DNA from: Betaproteobacteria bacterium
GTDB lineage: Bacteria; Pseudomonadota; Gammaproteobacteria; Burkholderiales; Rhodocyclaceae
Length of the DNA: 64,000 nucleotides
Assembly (NCBI GenBank): GCA_009782565.1
Contig: WRIU01000001.1
Location: 1 to 64,000 of the forward strand
Reading direction: 5' to 3'
Part shown: positions 1-8,645 of the stretch, in pieces
Position numbering within the stretch: the first letter of the stretch is position 1
Layout: the number at the start of each line of letters is the position of its first letter
Translations under genes and position numbers: made by a program
Notes under the pieces: generated by a model
Database searches by the model: none
What the model was told of the DNA's origin: nothing
What the model saw: the letters and a program-made list of their open reading frames with translations, nothing else

Positions 1-72
1 ACAGGACCGTGAAACGGGGCCGCGCCGATGATAGTGAGCAGCCCGCTCGTGAAAGTAGGCCATCGTCAGGCA
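1..72 (+). rRNA. 5S ribosomal RNA, 3' part only
   Basis: The first ~72 bases match the 3' half of a bacterial 5S rRNA: the GATGATAGTGAGCAGCC region, the arm ending GAAAGTAGG, and the closing CATCGTCAGGCA that pairs with the missing 5' end. The gene starts upstream of the window, so this is the tail of an rrn operon. A strong hairpin follows at 82-115. The exact 3' end is uncertain by a few bases. Confidence 0.88.
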
Positions 73-81
73 CCCCACAAC

Positions 82-115
82 AAACGCCCGCAGGCCTCAA
101 AACCTGCGGGCGTTT
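82..115 (+). terminator. rrn operon terminator hairpin
   Basis: A perfect 13-bp stem (AAACGCCCGCAGG, 82-94, with its complement at 103-115) and an 8-nt loop begin 10 bases after the 5S end. The 3' arm ends in TTT, but a long T-run is absent. Position and GC-rich stem fit an rrn terminator. Confidence 0.75.
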
Positions 116-153
116 GCACTTGCACTTTCTTGTGCTTCAGGACGCTTGAGGTG

Positions 154-780
154 TTACGGCAGGTTCGGATTCAGGGTATACGTCCCAGTCAGGCTGGCTT
201 GCGCCAGGATATGCCCTTGTATGGCAGCGAGGACGGCAGGGCCATTGAAGTGCCCTTCGAGCGGCAGCCGCTCCACGTCCAGCGCGTAAAGCGTAAAGAT
301 GTAGCGATGCACAAGCTCATCGTTCCACGGCGGGCATGGCCCATCGTAGCCGAAATATTCGCCGCGCATGTCATTGTCATTGGCAAACCAGGCCGTGAAA
401 TCGTTGATGCCTCGCCGCGATCCATAGGGGGCTATAGGGCCAGCTTTGCCACGCGGGGTCACTTCGTCGGAAAACTTTCCAACGGAGACTTCACGAAACT
501 TGCCGGGCAAGTCCACTAACACCCAGTGGAAGAAATCCACCCTGGGGAGGTCGGCAGGTACGCTACGGTTTTCTTGGTTGACATCATCCCCTTTGCAGGG
601 CGTGTCCGGATCGAGGCAAATCAGGGCAAAACTCTTGACCCCTTCGGGGACGTCGCTCCAGGCAAGATGAGGATTGCGGTTTTTGCCCAGGCGGACGTGA
701 TGGGTTGCGTCAGGTACGGCAAAAGCGAATTCTCCTGGGATTTTTTGCCCATCGGTAAAGCTGTTGCTGTTTAGTTTCAT
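154..780 (-). CDS. YbhB/YbcL family PEBP-like protein
   Basis: A 208-residue cytoplasmic protein of the phosphatidylethanolamine-binding (Raf kinase inhibitor-like) family. Family marks are the N-terminal NPHLAWSDVPEG, the DPDTP ligand-pocket loop near residue 58, HWVLVDLP near 86, and GINDFTAWF followed by YDGPCPPW with a later RYIFTLYALD. Bacterial members have no settled biochemical role. The ATG at 780 has a GGAGAG Shine-Dalgarno 8 bases upstream. It is monocistronic, convergent with the rrn operon, and looks intact. Confidence 0.88.
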   Translation of the reverse strand: MKLNSNSFTDGQKIPGEFAFAVPDATHHVRLGKNRNPHLAWSDVPEGVKSFALICLDPDTPCKGDDVNQENRSVPADLPRVDFFHWVLVDLPGKFREVSVGKFSDEVTPRGKAGPIAPYGSRRGINDFTAWFANDNDMRGEYFGYDGPCPPWNDELVHRYIFTLYALDVERLPLEGHFNGPAVLAAIQGHILAQASLTGTYTLNPNLP

Positions 781-886
781 GTAGTAGCTCTCCGCCTTTG
801 AGGTTACCTGTCTCGGTTCAGATTCTCGTTCTACTTCGGAGTTCCATTACTAGTGGCACTAGCGTGCTGAAGTTACGTCGTTGCGA

Positions 887-1981
887 TCACGTTGCTCTTG
901 CTCGTGCTTGTGCGACAGCTTCTTGAGAAACTGCCGCCCTTGCTGCCGCTGTGTATTGGGTAGCCAGTTGCGCCGAAAGCACCACCAGAGTTTTCAATGC
1001 TTCAGGGTCGGATTGCGCGAGTTGCGCCAAGCGCGCAATCCGGGACAACAATTCCGGCGAGACGCTTGGGAAGGGAGACTGCGGGACAGGCGGTGGGGTG
1101 ATGGAAACCACCTGCGCGGAAACCGGAGGCGGGGGTTCCTGCTCTGCCTGAACCAGTACGACAGGCTCTTCCACAGGCTCTTTCTCTACTGGGGGCTGCG
1201 GCGGCTGCGGTTGTGCAACAGATTCGGGAACGACAGGAGAAGGTTCGACGATCTGGGCGGACGTCAGTATGAGACCGGAAGGCTCATCAGGCATTTCCGA
1301 AACAGCTGGCATTACCGAAGCAGTTCCGCTACGGGCAGCTTTCCGGGAAGCCTTCTTGGAAGGTTTCGATGCGGATGGCGCGGGAGAAGCCTCTGCTTCG
1401 GTTTGCGGTTGCGGCTCTTGAGGGGGAGTTGCCTTTTCAGGAGAAGCTGCTGCTGCCGGACTGGCATCCTCCGAAGCACCGGGGGTGAGCCGCCGTGGAA
1501 CCCGGTCAGTGTCGAGCAAGCGGGCAATGCGGGCGAACACTTCAAAGCGGGAAAACGGTTTCTTCATGAAATCGTCAGCGCCAATGTGTGCACCGAAAAA
1601 CTGAGCCTTGGCCTGTTCATTGCCGCTCATCATGACGATGGGGGTTTCGCGGGTACGGGAATTTTTGCGTAGGGCGCGCAAAGCCGCGAAACCGTTGATG
1701 CCTGGCATTACGATGTCGAGAAAGATCAAGTCCGGCTTCTGGGTCAGGGCGACTTCCATGCCCATCTTCGCGTCCAGCGCGCCCAGAAAAACGCACTGCG
1801 CCGATTCGAGGAAGCGTTTCATCGCCGTAAGGATGGTGGGGGAATCGTCGATCACGAGGATCCGGGTACCTTCCCTGGGATTTACGCGGGGGCGCAGGCG
1901 GCGCTCCTCCAGTTGATTCTCGATGCGTTCAGGCAGGGATTTCCTGCGGAAAAAAGAGAAAAAGTGACCGAAAAAACTCAC
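887..1981 (-). CDS. Response regulator with REC domain and long Pro/Glu-rich tail
   Basis: A 364-residue protein. Residues ~40-160 form a CheY-type receiver: ILVIDDS acid pocket, phospho-acceptor Asp in LIFLDIVMPG, MMSG switch Thr/Ser position and KPF lysine. The single domain most resembles PilG/PilH twitching-motility regulators. No DNA-binding output follows. Instead residues ~165-300 are Pro/Glu/Ala/Ser-rich and probably disordered, then a short helical C-terminus. The start is GTG at 1981 with GGAG nine bases upstream. The phenylalanine-rich N-terminus (SFFGHFFSFFRRK) is odd and may be an amphipathic membrane-contact helix. No partner kinase is nearby. Confidence 0.8.
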   Translation of the reverse strand: MSFFGHFFSFFRRKSLPERIENQLEERRLRPRVNPREGTRILVIDDSPTILTAMKRFLESAQCVFLGALDAKMGMEVALTQKPDLIFLDIVMPGINGFAALRALRKNSRTRETPIVMMSGNEQAKAQFFGAHIGADDFMKKPFSRFEVFARIARLLDTDRVPRRLTPGASEDASPAAAASPEKATPPQEPQPQTEAEASPAPSASKPSKKASRKAARSGTASVMPAVSEMPDEPSGLILTSAQIVEPSPVVPESVAQPQPPQPPVEKEPVEEPVVLVQAEQEPPPPVSAQVVSITPPPVPQSPFPSVSPELLSRIARLAQLAQSDPEALKTLVVLSAQLATQYTAAARAAVSQEAVAQARARAT

Positions 1982-2103
1982 GTTTGACTACTCCATGCCA
2001 GAAATCCCGATACTCTCACTACTTGTTACTACTGCCCTCAACTTAAGTACGCACATCATACACTCTCGCGCGCAGGTCTTGTTACTATCGGTAGGGATCG
2101 ACC

Positions 2104-2122
2104 TGTGGATAGGGTATCCACA
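2104..2122. promoter_or_regulatory. Inverted pair of DnaA-box-like sites in a 320-bp intergenic region
   Basis: TGTGGATA, 3-bp spacer, TATCCACA is a perfect palindrome. Each arm with its neighbouring base matches the DnaA box TTATCCACA at 8 of 9 positions, in head-to-head orientation. It lies in the otherwise geneless stretch 1982-2306 between the response regulator and the cytochrome c gene. Binding is inferred from sequence only; no AT-rich unwinding element was seen. Confidence 0.4.
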
Positions 2123-2306
2123 AAGCGGCAATCAGGCTGGTATCGGTTCGGTATTCGGCCTACTGACGGAAAAGGAAAACGCATGAAATATGGACTGTTT
2201 AACACCGGAATGACTGATACTTTCTGATACCTTTCGATAGTAGGCAAAAGCACGCAAACAGGGTACTATCGCCTCACCCACGTAAAACATTCGTTTTAAA
2301 GGAGCA

Positions 2307-2624
2307 ATGATGAAAGCATTAGTTTCTGTCGCAATTGCTGCGGGTCTTCTTTTCTCCGCGTCGGCTTTTGCCGCTGACGAAGAAGCCTTGATGAAGGCCA
2401 AGGGCTGTATAGCCTGCCACAAGATTGACGCCAAACTGATCGGTCCGTCTTACAAGGAAGTTGCCGTCAAGTACGCCGGACAGAAAGATGTCGTTGCCAA
2501 TCTGTCTGAAAAGGTGATCAAAGGGGGCGTTGGGGTGTGGGGCCAAGTGCCGATGACTCCAAATGCAACGGTCAACGCCGATGAGGCGAAGAGGCTTGTT
2601 ACCTGGATTTTGTCGCTGAAGTAA
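2307..2624 (+). CDS. Periplasmic class I cytochrome c (c551/c552-like)
   Basis: A 105-residue monohaem cytochrome. A Sec signal peptide (MKALVSVAIAAGLLFSASAFA) ends near residue 22. The haem motif CIACH lies near residue 35, and the axial Met is in VWGQVPMTP near residue 82. Size and layout match cytochrome c551/c552, a soluble electron shuttle to terminal oxidases or nitrogen-oxide reductases. The start has AAAGGAG; two adjacent ATGs are possible. It is monocistronic and followed by a clear hairpin terminator. No redox partner is adjacent, so the pathway is open. Confidence 0.92.
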   Translation: MMKALVSVAIAAGLLFSASAFAADEEALMKAKGCIACHKIDAKLIGPSYKEVAVKYAGQKDVVANLSEKVIKGGVGVWGQVPMTPNATVNADEAKRLVTWILSLK

Positions 2625-2644
2625 GCGCGTTTTCCGCCAACAGC

Positions 2645-2678
2645 AAAAAGCCGACAATCTTGTCGGCTTTTTTTTTTG
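2645..2678 (+). terminator. Intrinsic terminator after cytochrome c, possibly bidirectional
   Basis: A 10-bp stem AAAGCCGACA / TGTCGGCTTT (2647-2656 and 2661-2670) with loop ATCT is followed by a run of Ts on the plus strand and preceded by an A-run, so it can also end the minus-strand gene stopping at 2699. Confidence 0.9.
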
Positions 2679-2698
2679 CGCTGCAATCAAGGATGATT

Positions 2699-3835
2699 TC
2701 AGGCTTGCAGGCTGTCGGCGAAACCGAGCGCGATGAGTTGTGCCTGATTGATCTGTTCCGGGACAAGCTGCAAATCGTTTGCTGCCTGGATGAGCGCGTT
2801 CGGATCGAAACTCTCGCACGCGCGGGCCAGGCGCAAGAACTGTGCGTAATCACCTTGATCGTAGAGCAGGGCGTCTGTGACCGATTCCGGCAGCAGCATT
2901 TCATCGAGTATTGTCTGCATCGAGGTTCCAAGCAGGATACCCAGCATCGAGAAAGCGCCCGTGATGAAAAGGTTCTCGCAGCCCGTTTCATCAAGAAAAT
3001 GTGCGCCAATCTGTTCCATGAACCGCCCACGGGCAATGGCAGTCTGCATCATTGCCGGTGCGCCAGGGTCGCGGCTGGCCGTCACCAGAAGCAGGGATAA
3101 CCACTTGTTGAGCTTTTCGTAACCGAGGATGCTTACCGCGTGGCGGAAAGACTGGATTTCGACCATCAACCCGAACCCCGCCGAGTTGATATAGCGTAGC
3201 AGTTTGTAGGACAAGGCCACGTCCTGCTTGAGCACATTTTCGATGTCGCGGACTTCTCCGTTGTCGCGCACCAGGTTAAGCAAACGGATGATTTGCATGT
3301 GGCTGGCGGCCAGTTCCTTCGCAGGGGGGTTGCCATTAAGGAAAAACCACCCCGACCCGCCATCGTAGCCGTTGGCGACAGCCTGTTTGAAGGTTGCCAC
3401 ATCAGGCAATCCCCAGGCCAGACTCAGTCCCGGCGCGCTGCCGGGGGTTGGATTTTTGCGCCCGTCAATGAGGATGAAACGCCAGTCCACGTCTGGCGGA
3501 AGCACCATGCCTTGCGTGTACCACGTCAGGCAGACCCCAATCCCCGCTTCCTGGAGCAACGGCAGGAGCGCCTGCGTTCGCGGGTGCGCCAGCGTTTGCG
3601 CCGGTATTTCCACATGCGCGTTGGGAGGTATTTGCCAATCCAACAGATCGGGCGTGGGAACAAGCCGACCCAGGCTGAGAAGTACTGGATACTGTTCAGG
3701 CCAGTATTGGCAAGCGGCATTGAGAGCCTCGGTGACGGAGGCAATGCGCGTACCGTGCACAATCAGCCGGTTGGCAGTGATCGCCCGTTTCTTGTTGACG
3801 ACAGGTTCGCGGGTAAAGAGGGCGGCATGGCTCAT
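2699..3835 (-). CDS. HDOD signalling protein with degenerate EAL-like N-terminus
   Basis: A 378-residue protein of the EAL/HDOD (YuxH-like) architecture. The N-terminal ~170 residues (FTREPVVNKKRAITANRL onward) keep the EAL fold pattern but lack the E-A-L and metal-binding residues, so no phosphodiesterase activity is expected. Residues ~180-378 are the HDOD domain (ASHMQIIRLLNLV, LLRYINSAGFG, HAVSILGYEKLNKW), a metal-free relative of HD domains used as a regulatory scaffold. It stands alone, downstream of the RNase G gene. Betaproteobacterial relatives modulate c-di-GMP or stress signalling; no specific partner can be named. Confidence 0.8.
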   Translation of the reverse strand: MSHAALFTREPVVNKKRAITANRLIVHGTRIASVTEALNAACQYWPEQYPVLLSLGRLVPTPDLLDWQIPPNAHVEIPAQTLAHPRTQALLPLLQEAGIGVCLTWYTQGMVLPPDVDWRFILIDGRKNPTPGSAPGLSLAWGLPDVATFKQAVANGYDGGSGWFFLNGNPPAKELAASHMQIIRLLNLVRDNGEVRDIENVLKQDVALSYKLLRYINSAGFGLMVEIQSFRHAVSILGYEKLNKWLSLLLVTASRDPGAPAMMQTAIARGRFMEQIGAHFLDETGCENLFITGAFSMLGILLGTSMQTILDEMLLPESVTDALLYDQGDYAQFLRLARACESFDPNALIQAANDLQLVPEQINQAQLIALGFADSLQA

Positions 3836-3965
3836 CGGCGCTCAATCCTTTGCGGAAACAACCGGAATGTAACGGAAAGCGGGCAGCATTGACTGCCAAC
3901 TTTGCGCCATTTCATGCAGAGAGAAGCCTGTCGCCCCAAAGGCCGGCTTCACGCCCGGTTCCGCC

Positions 3966-5420
3966 TTACAGCAGCACGATGTCGAATTGTTCCTGGGTGT
4001 AGCTTGCTTCGGCATGCAGTGAAATTTTCTTGCTGATGAAATCCGAGAGCATCGCCAGTGATTGATTTTCTTCGTCGAGAAAAAAGTTGATGACTTCGGG
4101 ATTGGCCAATACGCGGAATTCGCGGGCGTTGAATTGGCGCGCTTCGCGCAGCACTTCGCGGAGAATTTCGTAGGCCATCGTGCGGGCGGTTTTGATTTCG
4201 CCCCGCCCGCTGCAAGTGGGGCAGGGTTCGCACAGCAGATGGGCAAGCGACTCGCGCGTGCGCTTGCGGGTCATTTCTACCAGCCCCAGGGTACTGAAAC
4301 CGTTGAGGCTGATCTTGGTGTGATCGTAGTTGAGCGCCTTGCGGAATTCTTCGAGCACGATCTCCCGGTGTTCGGCGCTGTCCATGTCGATGAAGTCGAT
4401 GATGATGATGCCGCCCAGGTTACGCAGGCGGAGTTGGCGGGCGATGGCCTGTGCCGCTTCGAGATTGGTCTTGAAGATCGTGTCGTCGAAATTGCGCGCA
4501 CCCACGAAACCGCCGGTATTGACGTCGACGGTGGTCAGAGCCTCCGTCTGGTCGATGATGAGGTAGCCGCCGGATTTCAGGTCGACGCGGCGAGCCAGCG
4601 CCTTCTGGACTTCCATTTCGATGTTGTACAGTTCAAAAAGAGGCCGGTCGCTGATGTAGAGTTCCAGGAGCGGAAGAACCTTTGGCGTGTATTCGGCGGC
4701 AAAATTTTGGAGCTTCACGAGATTTTCCCGCGAGTCGATGCGTACGCGCGTCGCGTCCTCATTGACCAGGTCGCGCAGGATGCGCTGAACAAGGCTCAGG
4801 TCTTCGTGCAGCAGGTGTGGCGCTTCGGCATTCCCGGAGGCATGAAGGACTTCCCCCCATAGCTTTTGCAGGTAGGCAATATCGGCGGTCAGTTCCTCGT
4901 CGGTGGCATTCTCCGCCATCGTGCGGACGATGAAACCGCCCGATTCCTCTTCCGGAACAAGGCGGATCAGGCGCTCGCGCAGTTGTTCGCGCTCGGATTC
5001 ATCGCCAATGCGTTGTGAGATGCCGATGTGGCTGTCCTGCGGCAAATAAACCAACAATCGCCCGGCCAGACTGATCTGCGTGGACAACCGCGCGCCCTTG
5101 GTGCCGATGGGGTCTTTGAGCACCTGCACCATCGCGGTTTGGCCTTCAATGAGGACTTTTTCGATAGGACGCGCCGTATCGCTATTCTGGCGTTCGCTCC
5201 AGATGTCTGCGACGTGCAGAAAGGCGGTGCGTTCGAGGCCGATGTCGATAAACGCGGACTGCATGCCCGGCAGGACGCGGACGACCCGGCCAAGGTAAAT
5301 GTTGCCGACGATCCCCCGGCTCGCGGGTCGTTCAACATGCAACTCCTGCACCACGCCCTGTTCGACGATGGCTACCCGCACTTCCTGCGGGGTGAAATTC
5401 AGCAAAAATTCGGTACTCAT
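3966..5420 (-). CDS. rng: Ribonuclease G
   Basis: A 484-residue endoribonuclease of the RNase E/G family, acting on 5' ends of 16S rRNA and on mRNA. From the N-terminus: the family opening MSTEFLLNFTPQEVRVA, an S1 RNA-binding domain (~37-125), catalytic aspartates in TVDVNTGG and IIDFIDMD, and the zinc-link CPTCSGRG near residue 405. Length matches E. coli RNase G, without the long RNase E tail. I chose ATG 5420, which gives the family N-terminus; the frame runs open upstream through a palindrome (5438-5473), so a longer reading is unlikely to be translated. Confidence 0.93.
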   Translation of the reverse strand: MSTEFLLNFTPQEVRVAIVEQGVVQELHVERPASRGIVGNIYLGRVVRVLPGMQSAFIDIGLERTAFLHVADIWSERQNSDTARPIEKVLIEGQTAMVQVLKDPIGTKGARLSTQISLAGRLLVYLPQDSHIGISQRIGDESEREQLRERLIRLVPEEESGGFIVRTMAENATDEELTADIAYLQKLWGEVLHASGNAEAPHLLHEDLSLVQRILRDLVNEDATRVRIDSRENLVKLQNFAAEYTPKVLPLLELYISDRPLFELYNIEMEVQKALARRVDLKSGGYLIIDQTEALTTVDVNTGGFVGARNFDDTIFKTNLEAAQAIARQLRLRNLGGIIIIDFIDMDSAEHREIVLEEFRKALNYDHTKISLNGFSTLGLVEMTRKRTRESLAHLLCEPCPTCSGRGEIKTARTMAYEILREVLREARQFNAREFRVLANPEVINFFLDEENQSLAMLSDFISKKISLHAEASYTQEQFDIVLL

Positions 5421-5437
5421 GGCCGTTCCAATGGGAA

Positions 5438-5473
5438 ATATGCAATGCCGGACGGCAATCCGGCATTGCATAT
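5438..5473. repeat. 15-bp perfect inverted repeat in the rng leader
   Basis: ATATGCAATGCCGGA, a 6-nt loop CGGCAA, and its exact complement lie between the stop of the upstream minus-strand gene (5534) and the rng start (5420). The flanks also echo each other (CAATGGGAAA and CATTGGGAAA). No T-run follows on the minus strand, so it is not a classical terminator. It could be a REP-like element or a structured leader that stabilises or autoregulates rng mRNA. Confidence 0.7.
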
Positions 5474-5533
5474 GGCTCATTGGGAAACAGGCTTTCGGCC
5501 TGGGCAGCCATTGCCGCGATCATTATCGTGATG

Positions 5534-6274
5534 CTACGGCAAAAATGCTGGCGATACCAAACGCAAACCAGCAACAAACCACCGCTCTTTCGTATTGCTG
5601 CCGAATCGGTTGCCGTAAGCAATGTCGATTTCGACATGGTTGGGTATCAGCGCGTAGCGGAAGCCTGTTTGATAGAGCGGCCTGCCCCGGTTCTGGCCGA
5701 ACGTTTCGGCAATCATCCAAGTACGTTCGCCCAACTGAATATCGGAGGCAATGCCCCAAGTCATGCGATGCCGATCAAATTCCTTCTCCCGCAGCCCGCC
5801 AAGATTAGCATGCAGCACGACGCGGTCATCGCGGAACGAGAAACTTACCGGCACATTGACGTAATAATTGGCAATCGCTTTACGGTGAACCTCTGGTTTT
5901 CGGGAGTTTCCAACCGTCAGCCCCCAGCCCCAGCCGTTCGTTTCCAGGGACTTGAACAGGGTCTTGCCTTGAATGACCACGTCCGTGGTGCGCGTTCCTC
6001 CGTCGTCGTATTTGCTGCGGGCTCCGCCAAACGTCAGTTCGAGATTCCCTGTGAGGTTACAACTGGGCAACACCCGGTATTCGGTTTTGTCGCGCTCGCT
6101 TTGAATTGCCATCTCGCTCTGGCAAGCCTTGTGATCGACGATGCGGGCGTCGTCAGTGATAAACGGTCGGACAGCGTACGCGGCCTGACTGACGAACAAT
6201 CCGGAAAGACTGACTGCAACCGCCAATAGTGGCGAAGACGCGGCTTTGCATCGGTCAGACGGGCAGGGGCGCAT
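5534..6274 (-). CDS. Exported protein, putative outer-membrane beta-strand protein
   Basis: A 246-residue protein with a signal peptide ending at SQAAYA near residue 34, followed by RPFITDDARIVDHKACQSE. That opening occurs in a family of Gram-negative proteins annotated only as hypothetical or transporter-like. The mature part alternates polar and hydrophobic residues (GWGWGLTVGN, VNVPVSFSFR, HVEIDIAYGNRF) and ends in LVSPAFLP, suggesting a small beta-barrel. Start ATG 6274 has AGGAAG upstream; an ATG 42 bases earlier is less likely. A Fur-box-like palindrome lies 39 bases upstream, hinting at iron-responsive expression. Function unknown. Confidence 0.62.
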   Translation of the reverse strand: MRPCPSDRCKAASSPLLAVAVSLSGLFVSQAAYAVRPFITDDARIVDHKACQSEMAIQSERDKTEYRVLPSCNLTGNLELTFGGARSKYDDGGTRTTDVVIQGKTLFKSLETNGWGWGLTVGNSRKPEVHRKAIANYYVNVPVSFSFRDDRVVLHANLGGLREKEFDRHRMTWGIASDIQLGERTWMIAETFGQNRGRPLYQTGFRYALIPNHVEIDIAYGNRFGSNTKERWFVAGLRLVSPAFLP

Positions 6275-6312
6275 GAAAATCTTCCTTTCTGGCAGTGATG
6301 TATGAATGTTTT

Positions 6313-6337
6313 GCAAATGATAATAATTCTTATTTGC
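6313..6337. promoter_or_regulatory. Candidate Fur box
   Basis: The core AATGATAATAATTCTTATT (6316-6334) matches the 19-bp Fur consensus GATAATGATAATCATTATC at 13 positions and sits in a wider palindrome with GCAAAT...ATTTGC ends. It is in the promoter region of the exported-protein gene read leftward (start 6274). Prediction from sequence only. Confidence 0.5.
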
Positions 6338-6502
6338 AGAAGCAAGTCACGCCTCACAGCGGTTCCCCATACCTTCTGACGAAGCTCCTCAAGCGGCATG
6401 GTCACATATTTCTATTACAGAAAAATGACGCATTGCCGCTTAAGCGTACACGAGACGACTCCCCTCTCCAAAAAACAAGCGAGAGAGGGGCAAGGTGCGC
6501 GC

Positions 6503-7315
6503 TCAATTATCCTTGTTGAAAAAAATGTCTTGGTACGAAGTGTAGTAGCAGATAAGGTACATCGGTATCGTTACCAGCAGACCAAGAAAGAGCGGGATCG
6601 TACTGATGATCGACAGTACGGTCATCGCGAGGAAAAAAACGATTCCGGGCAAAATGTTCTTGAGGCAGGCAGAAAAACTCATTTTGAGCGCCTTGAACGG
6701 CGGGACATCGTGCATCATTACCAGCGCGGGCGCGAACCATATAGCCATGACGTAAATGGCCGCGCAAGAAAACACCATGATGACGATCAACGGTACTAAG
6801 CCCGAGATTGAACCAATGCCACCAGTAAAGTTTTCTGACGCTATGATGCCGGTGCCGATAAGGACGCCAAAGATGATCCCAACTATGATCGCTGCCACTA
6901 AGAATAATCCAAAAGCTATCAGATAGAGGATCAGCAGGGAGCCGGTTTTGCGGTTGAAGGCGGCGAAAAGATCACCGAAAGTAAACGACCCCTCCCGTCG
7001 GAATAGATCGCAAGAATAGATAACACCAGCGCCAAGCAGTATTTGCACACATCCCGCAATAATGCTGCCGATAAAAGGAATGAGACTCAACAGGACGAGC
7101 AGAAGCATGTAGACGAATATGAACCCTATCCACAGACCAGCCCGCTGCTTGAACAGGCCCCAGGAGTTGGAAATCCACGTAAAGGCATTTCCTATAGGAA
7201 CCGAACGACCACCAGGGATGAAATACATTTCCTCCATGCCGGGTTTTAGCACCACGTCCGCAGCCGGTGGCGCATAGGGGGTATAAGTCGACTGGCTATC
7301 GTTTTGGTGATCCAT
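6503..7315 (-). CDS. BPSS1780-type integral membrane protein
   Basis: A 270-residue inner-membrane protein. After a polar N-terminus (YTPYAPPAADV, then GRSVPIGNAFTWISNSWGLF) there are about six hydrophobic segments near residues 60-85, 95-115, 135-165, 175-205, 225-240 and 245-262. Organisation and the N-terminal phrase match a betaproteobacterial membrane family named after Burkholderia BPSS1780, whose function is unknown. The start has AAGGAGAGG. An 8-bp GC-poor stem (6461-6468 with 6483-6490) lies 13 bases past the stop but lacks a T-run. It is transcribed alone, divergent from tsaB. Confidence 0.78.
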   Translation of the reverse strand: MDHQNDSQSTYTPYAPPAADVVLKPGMEEMYFIPGGRSVPIGNAFTWISNSWGLFKQRAGLWIGFIFVYMLLLVLLSLIPFIGSIIAGCVQILLGAGVIYSCDLFRREGSFTFGDLFAAFNRKTGSLLILYLIAFGLFLVAAIIVGIIFGVLIGTGIIASENFTGGIGSISGLVPLIVIMVFSCAAIYVMAIWFAPALVMMHDVPPFKALKMSFSACLKNILPGIVFFLAMTVLSIISTIPLFLGLLVTIPMYLICYYTSYQDIFFNKDN

Positions 7316-7512
7316 GAGCCTCTCCTTTAAAAAAAGCTGATCGCATAAATTTTGCGTATATAATTTTCATATTATACTATTGATACAGCGAATCTGCGCC
7401 CAAATCGTTATCGGTCGCGAGTCTAATCCCGATTTCACGTTTTTTTTTTCCTGCGAGCCAATTTCCTTTCATTGACGGTTTGGATGGCCGCGCACCGGTA
7501 AAATATCGGGCG

Positions 7513-8196
7513 ATGAAACTACTGGCTTTTGAATCTTCCTGTGAACGCGCCAGCGTCGCGTTGAATCTGGATGGCGAGATCAGCGCGCGACGGCTCGATG
7601 GGCATGCCAACCATTCGGAACACATGCTTGTCCTTGCCCGTTCCTTGTTGGCGGATGCCGGGCTTGGTGTGGGCGCACTCGACGCCGTGGCGTTCGGCAC
7701 CGGCCCCGGTGCCTTTACCGGTTTGCGGCTGGCTTGCGGCCTTGCACAAGGGTTGGCGCTGGGAGCCGGGCTGGGGGTCATTCCCGTGTGCAGCCTGGCG
7801 GCTCTGGCCGCACAATCGCCGTTGCCTCAAGCCTTGGCGGTAACGGACGCCCGTATGGGTGAAATCTACTATGGGCGTTACAAGCTTGAACACGGTATGC
7901 CGACAGAACTCTCCGCGCCCGTCTGTTGCGGGCCTGCCGCCTTGCCGCTGCCGGAGGGGGAATGGTTCGGCCTTGGATCGGCCTTCGTTGCTTATGAAGA
8001 TGCGCTTGCGCCCGTGCGGGCGGCACTCGCTGGTTGCGACCCTTTGGCCGTGCCCACTGCCGAAGCCGTTTCCCGGTTGGCAGCGGCGCGGGGCGAGGCG
8101 GGCATCGTCCCCGCCGAACAGGCCGTCCCGCTTTACGTGCGCGACAAGGTCGCGCTGACTGTGGCGGAGCGTCTGGTACGAGGGAACAGGGCATGA
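7513..8196 (+). CDS. tsaB: tRNA t6A37 threonylcarbamoyltransferase complex subunit TsaB
   Basis: A 227-residue ASKHA-fold protein that dimerises with TsaD in synthesis of N6-threonylcarbamoyladenosine at position 37 of ANN-decoding tRNAs. It begins MKLLAFESSCERASVAL and carries the TsaB signature GTGPGAFTGLR near residue 65; it lacks the TsaD metal-binding histidines. The frame is open upstream, but ATG 7513 gives the family N-terminus. It overlaps rimI by 4 bp (ATGA), so the two are translationally coupled, a common bacterial arrangement. Confidence 0.92.
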   Translation: MKLLAFESSCERASVALNLDGEISARRLDGHANHSEHMLVLARSLLADAGLGVGALDAVAFGTGPGAFTGLRLACGLAQGLALGAGLGVIPVCSLAALAAQSPLPQALAVTDARMGEIYYGRYKLEHGMPTELSAPVCCGPAALPLPEGEWFGLGSAFVAYEDALAPVRAALAGCDPLAVPTAEAVSRLAAARGEAGIVPAEQAVPLYVRDKVALTVAERLVRGNRA

Positions 8197-8645
8197 CGGC
8201 CTGTTCGTTGAGTTTCGTGCCGATGGCCGAGCATGATCTCGATTGGGTCGTAGAGCAGGAAGCCGTCCTGCACCGTTTTCCGTGGAACCGTAGAAACTTT
8301 ACCGATTCCCTGGCGGCTGGGCATACTTGCTGGCTGATGCGCGATGCCGATGTGCCTGTCGGCTACGCAGTCATGCTTGTCGTGCTCGATGAAGCCCACC
8401 TGCTCAATATCAGCGTAGTACGTGCTGCACAAGGGCACGGCTTGGGCAGCCGTCTGCTCGAATACTTGTTCTCTATCGCCCGATGCTCCGGCATACGGCA
8501 GTTTTTCCTCGAAGTGCGCCCTTCCAATCTGGCTGCCCTCGCGCTTTATCGCCGCGCGGGCTTTGTTGAAATAGCCCGGCGCAAGGGCTATTACCCGTCC
8601 TCGGAGGGGCGTGAAGACGCCATCGTGATGAGGTTTGATCTATGA
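8193..8645 (+). CDS. rimI: Ribosomal protein bS18 N-alanine acetyltransferase
   Basis: A 150-residue GNAT acetyltransferase. The acetyl-CoA loop is AAQGHGLGSRLL (~77-88), followed by LEVRPSNLAALALYRRAGF, typical of RimI. Conserved aromatic RFPWNRRNFTDSL near residue 30 helps form the peptide site. It acetylates the N-terminus of S18 and possibly other proteins. Start and stop overlap tsaB and the following glycosylase gene by 4 bp each (ATGA), indicating one three-gene operon. Confidence 0.92.
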   Translation: MTACSLSFVPMAEHDLDWVVEQEAVLHRFPWNRRNFTDSLAAGHTCWLMRDADVPVGYAVMLVVLDEAHLLNISVVRAAQGHGLGSRLLEYLFSIARCSGIRQFFLEVRPSNLAALALYRRAGFVEIARRKGYYPSSEGREDAIVMRFDL

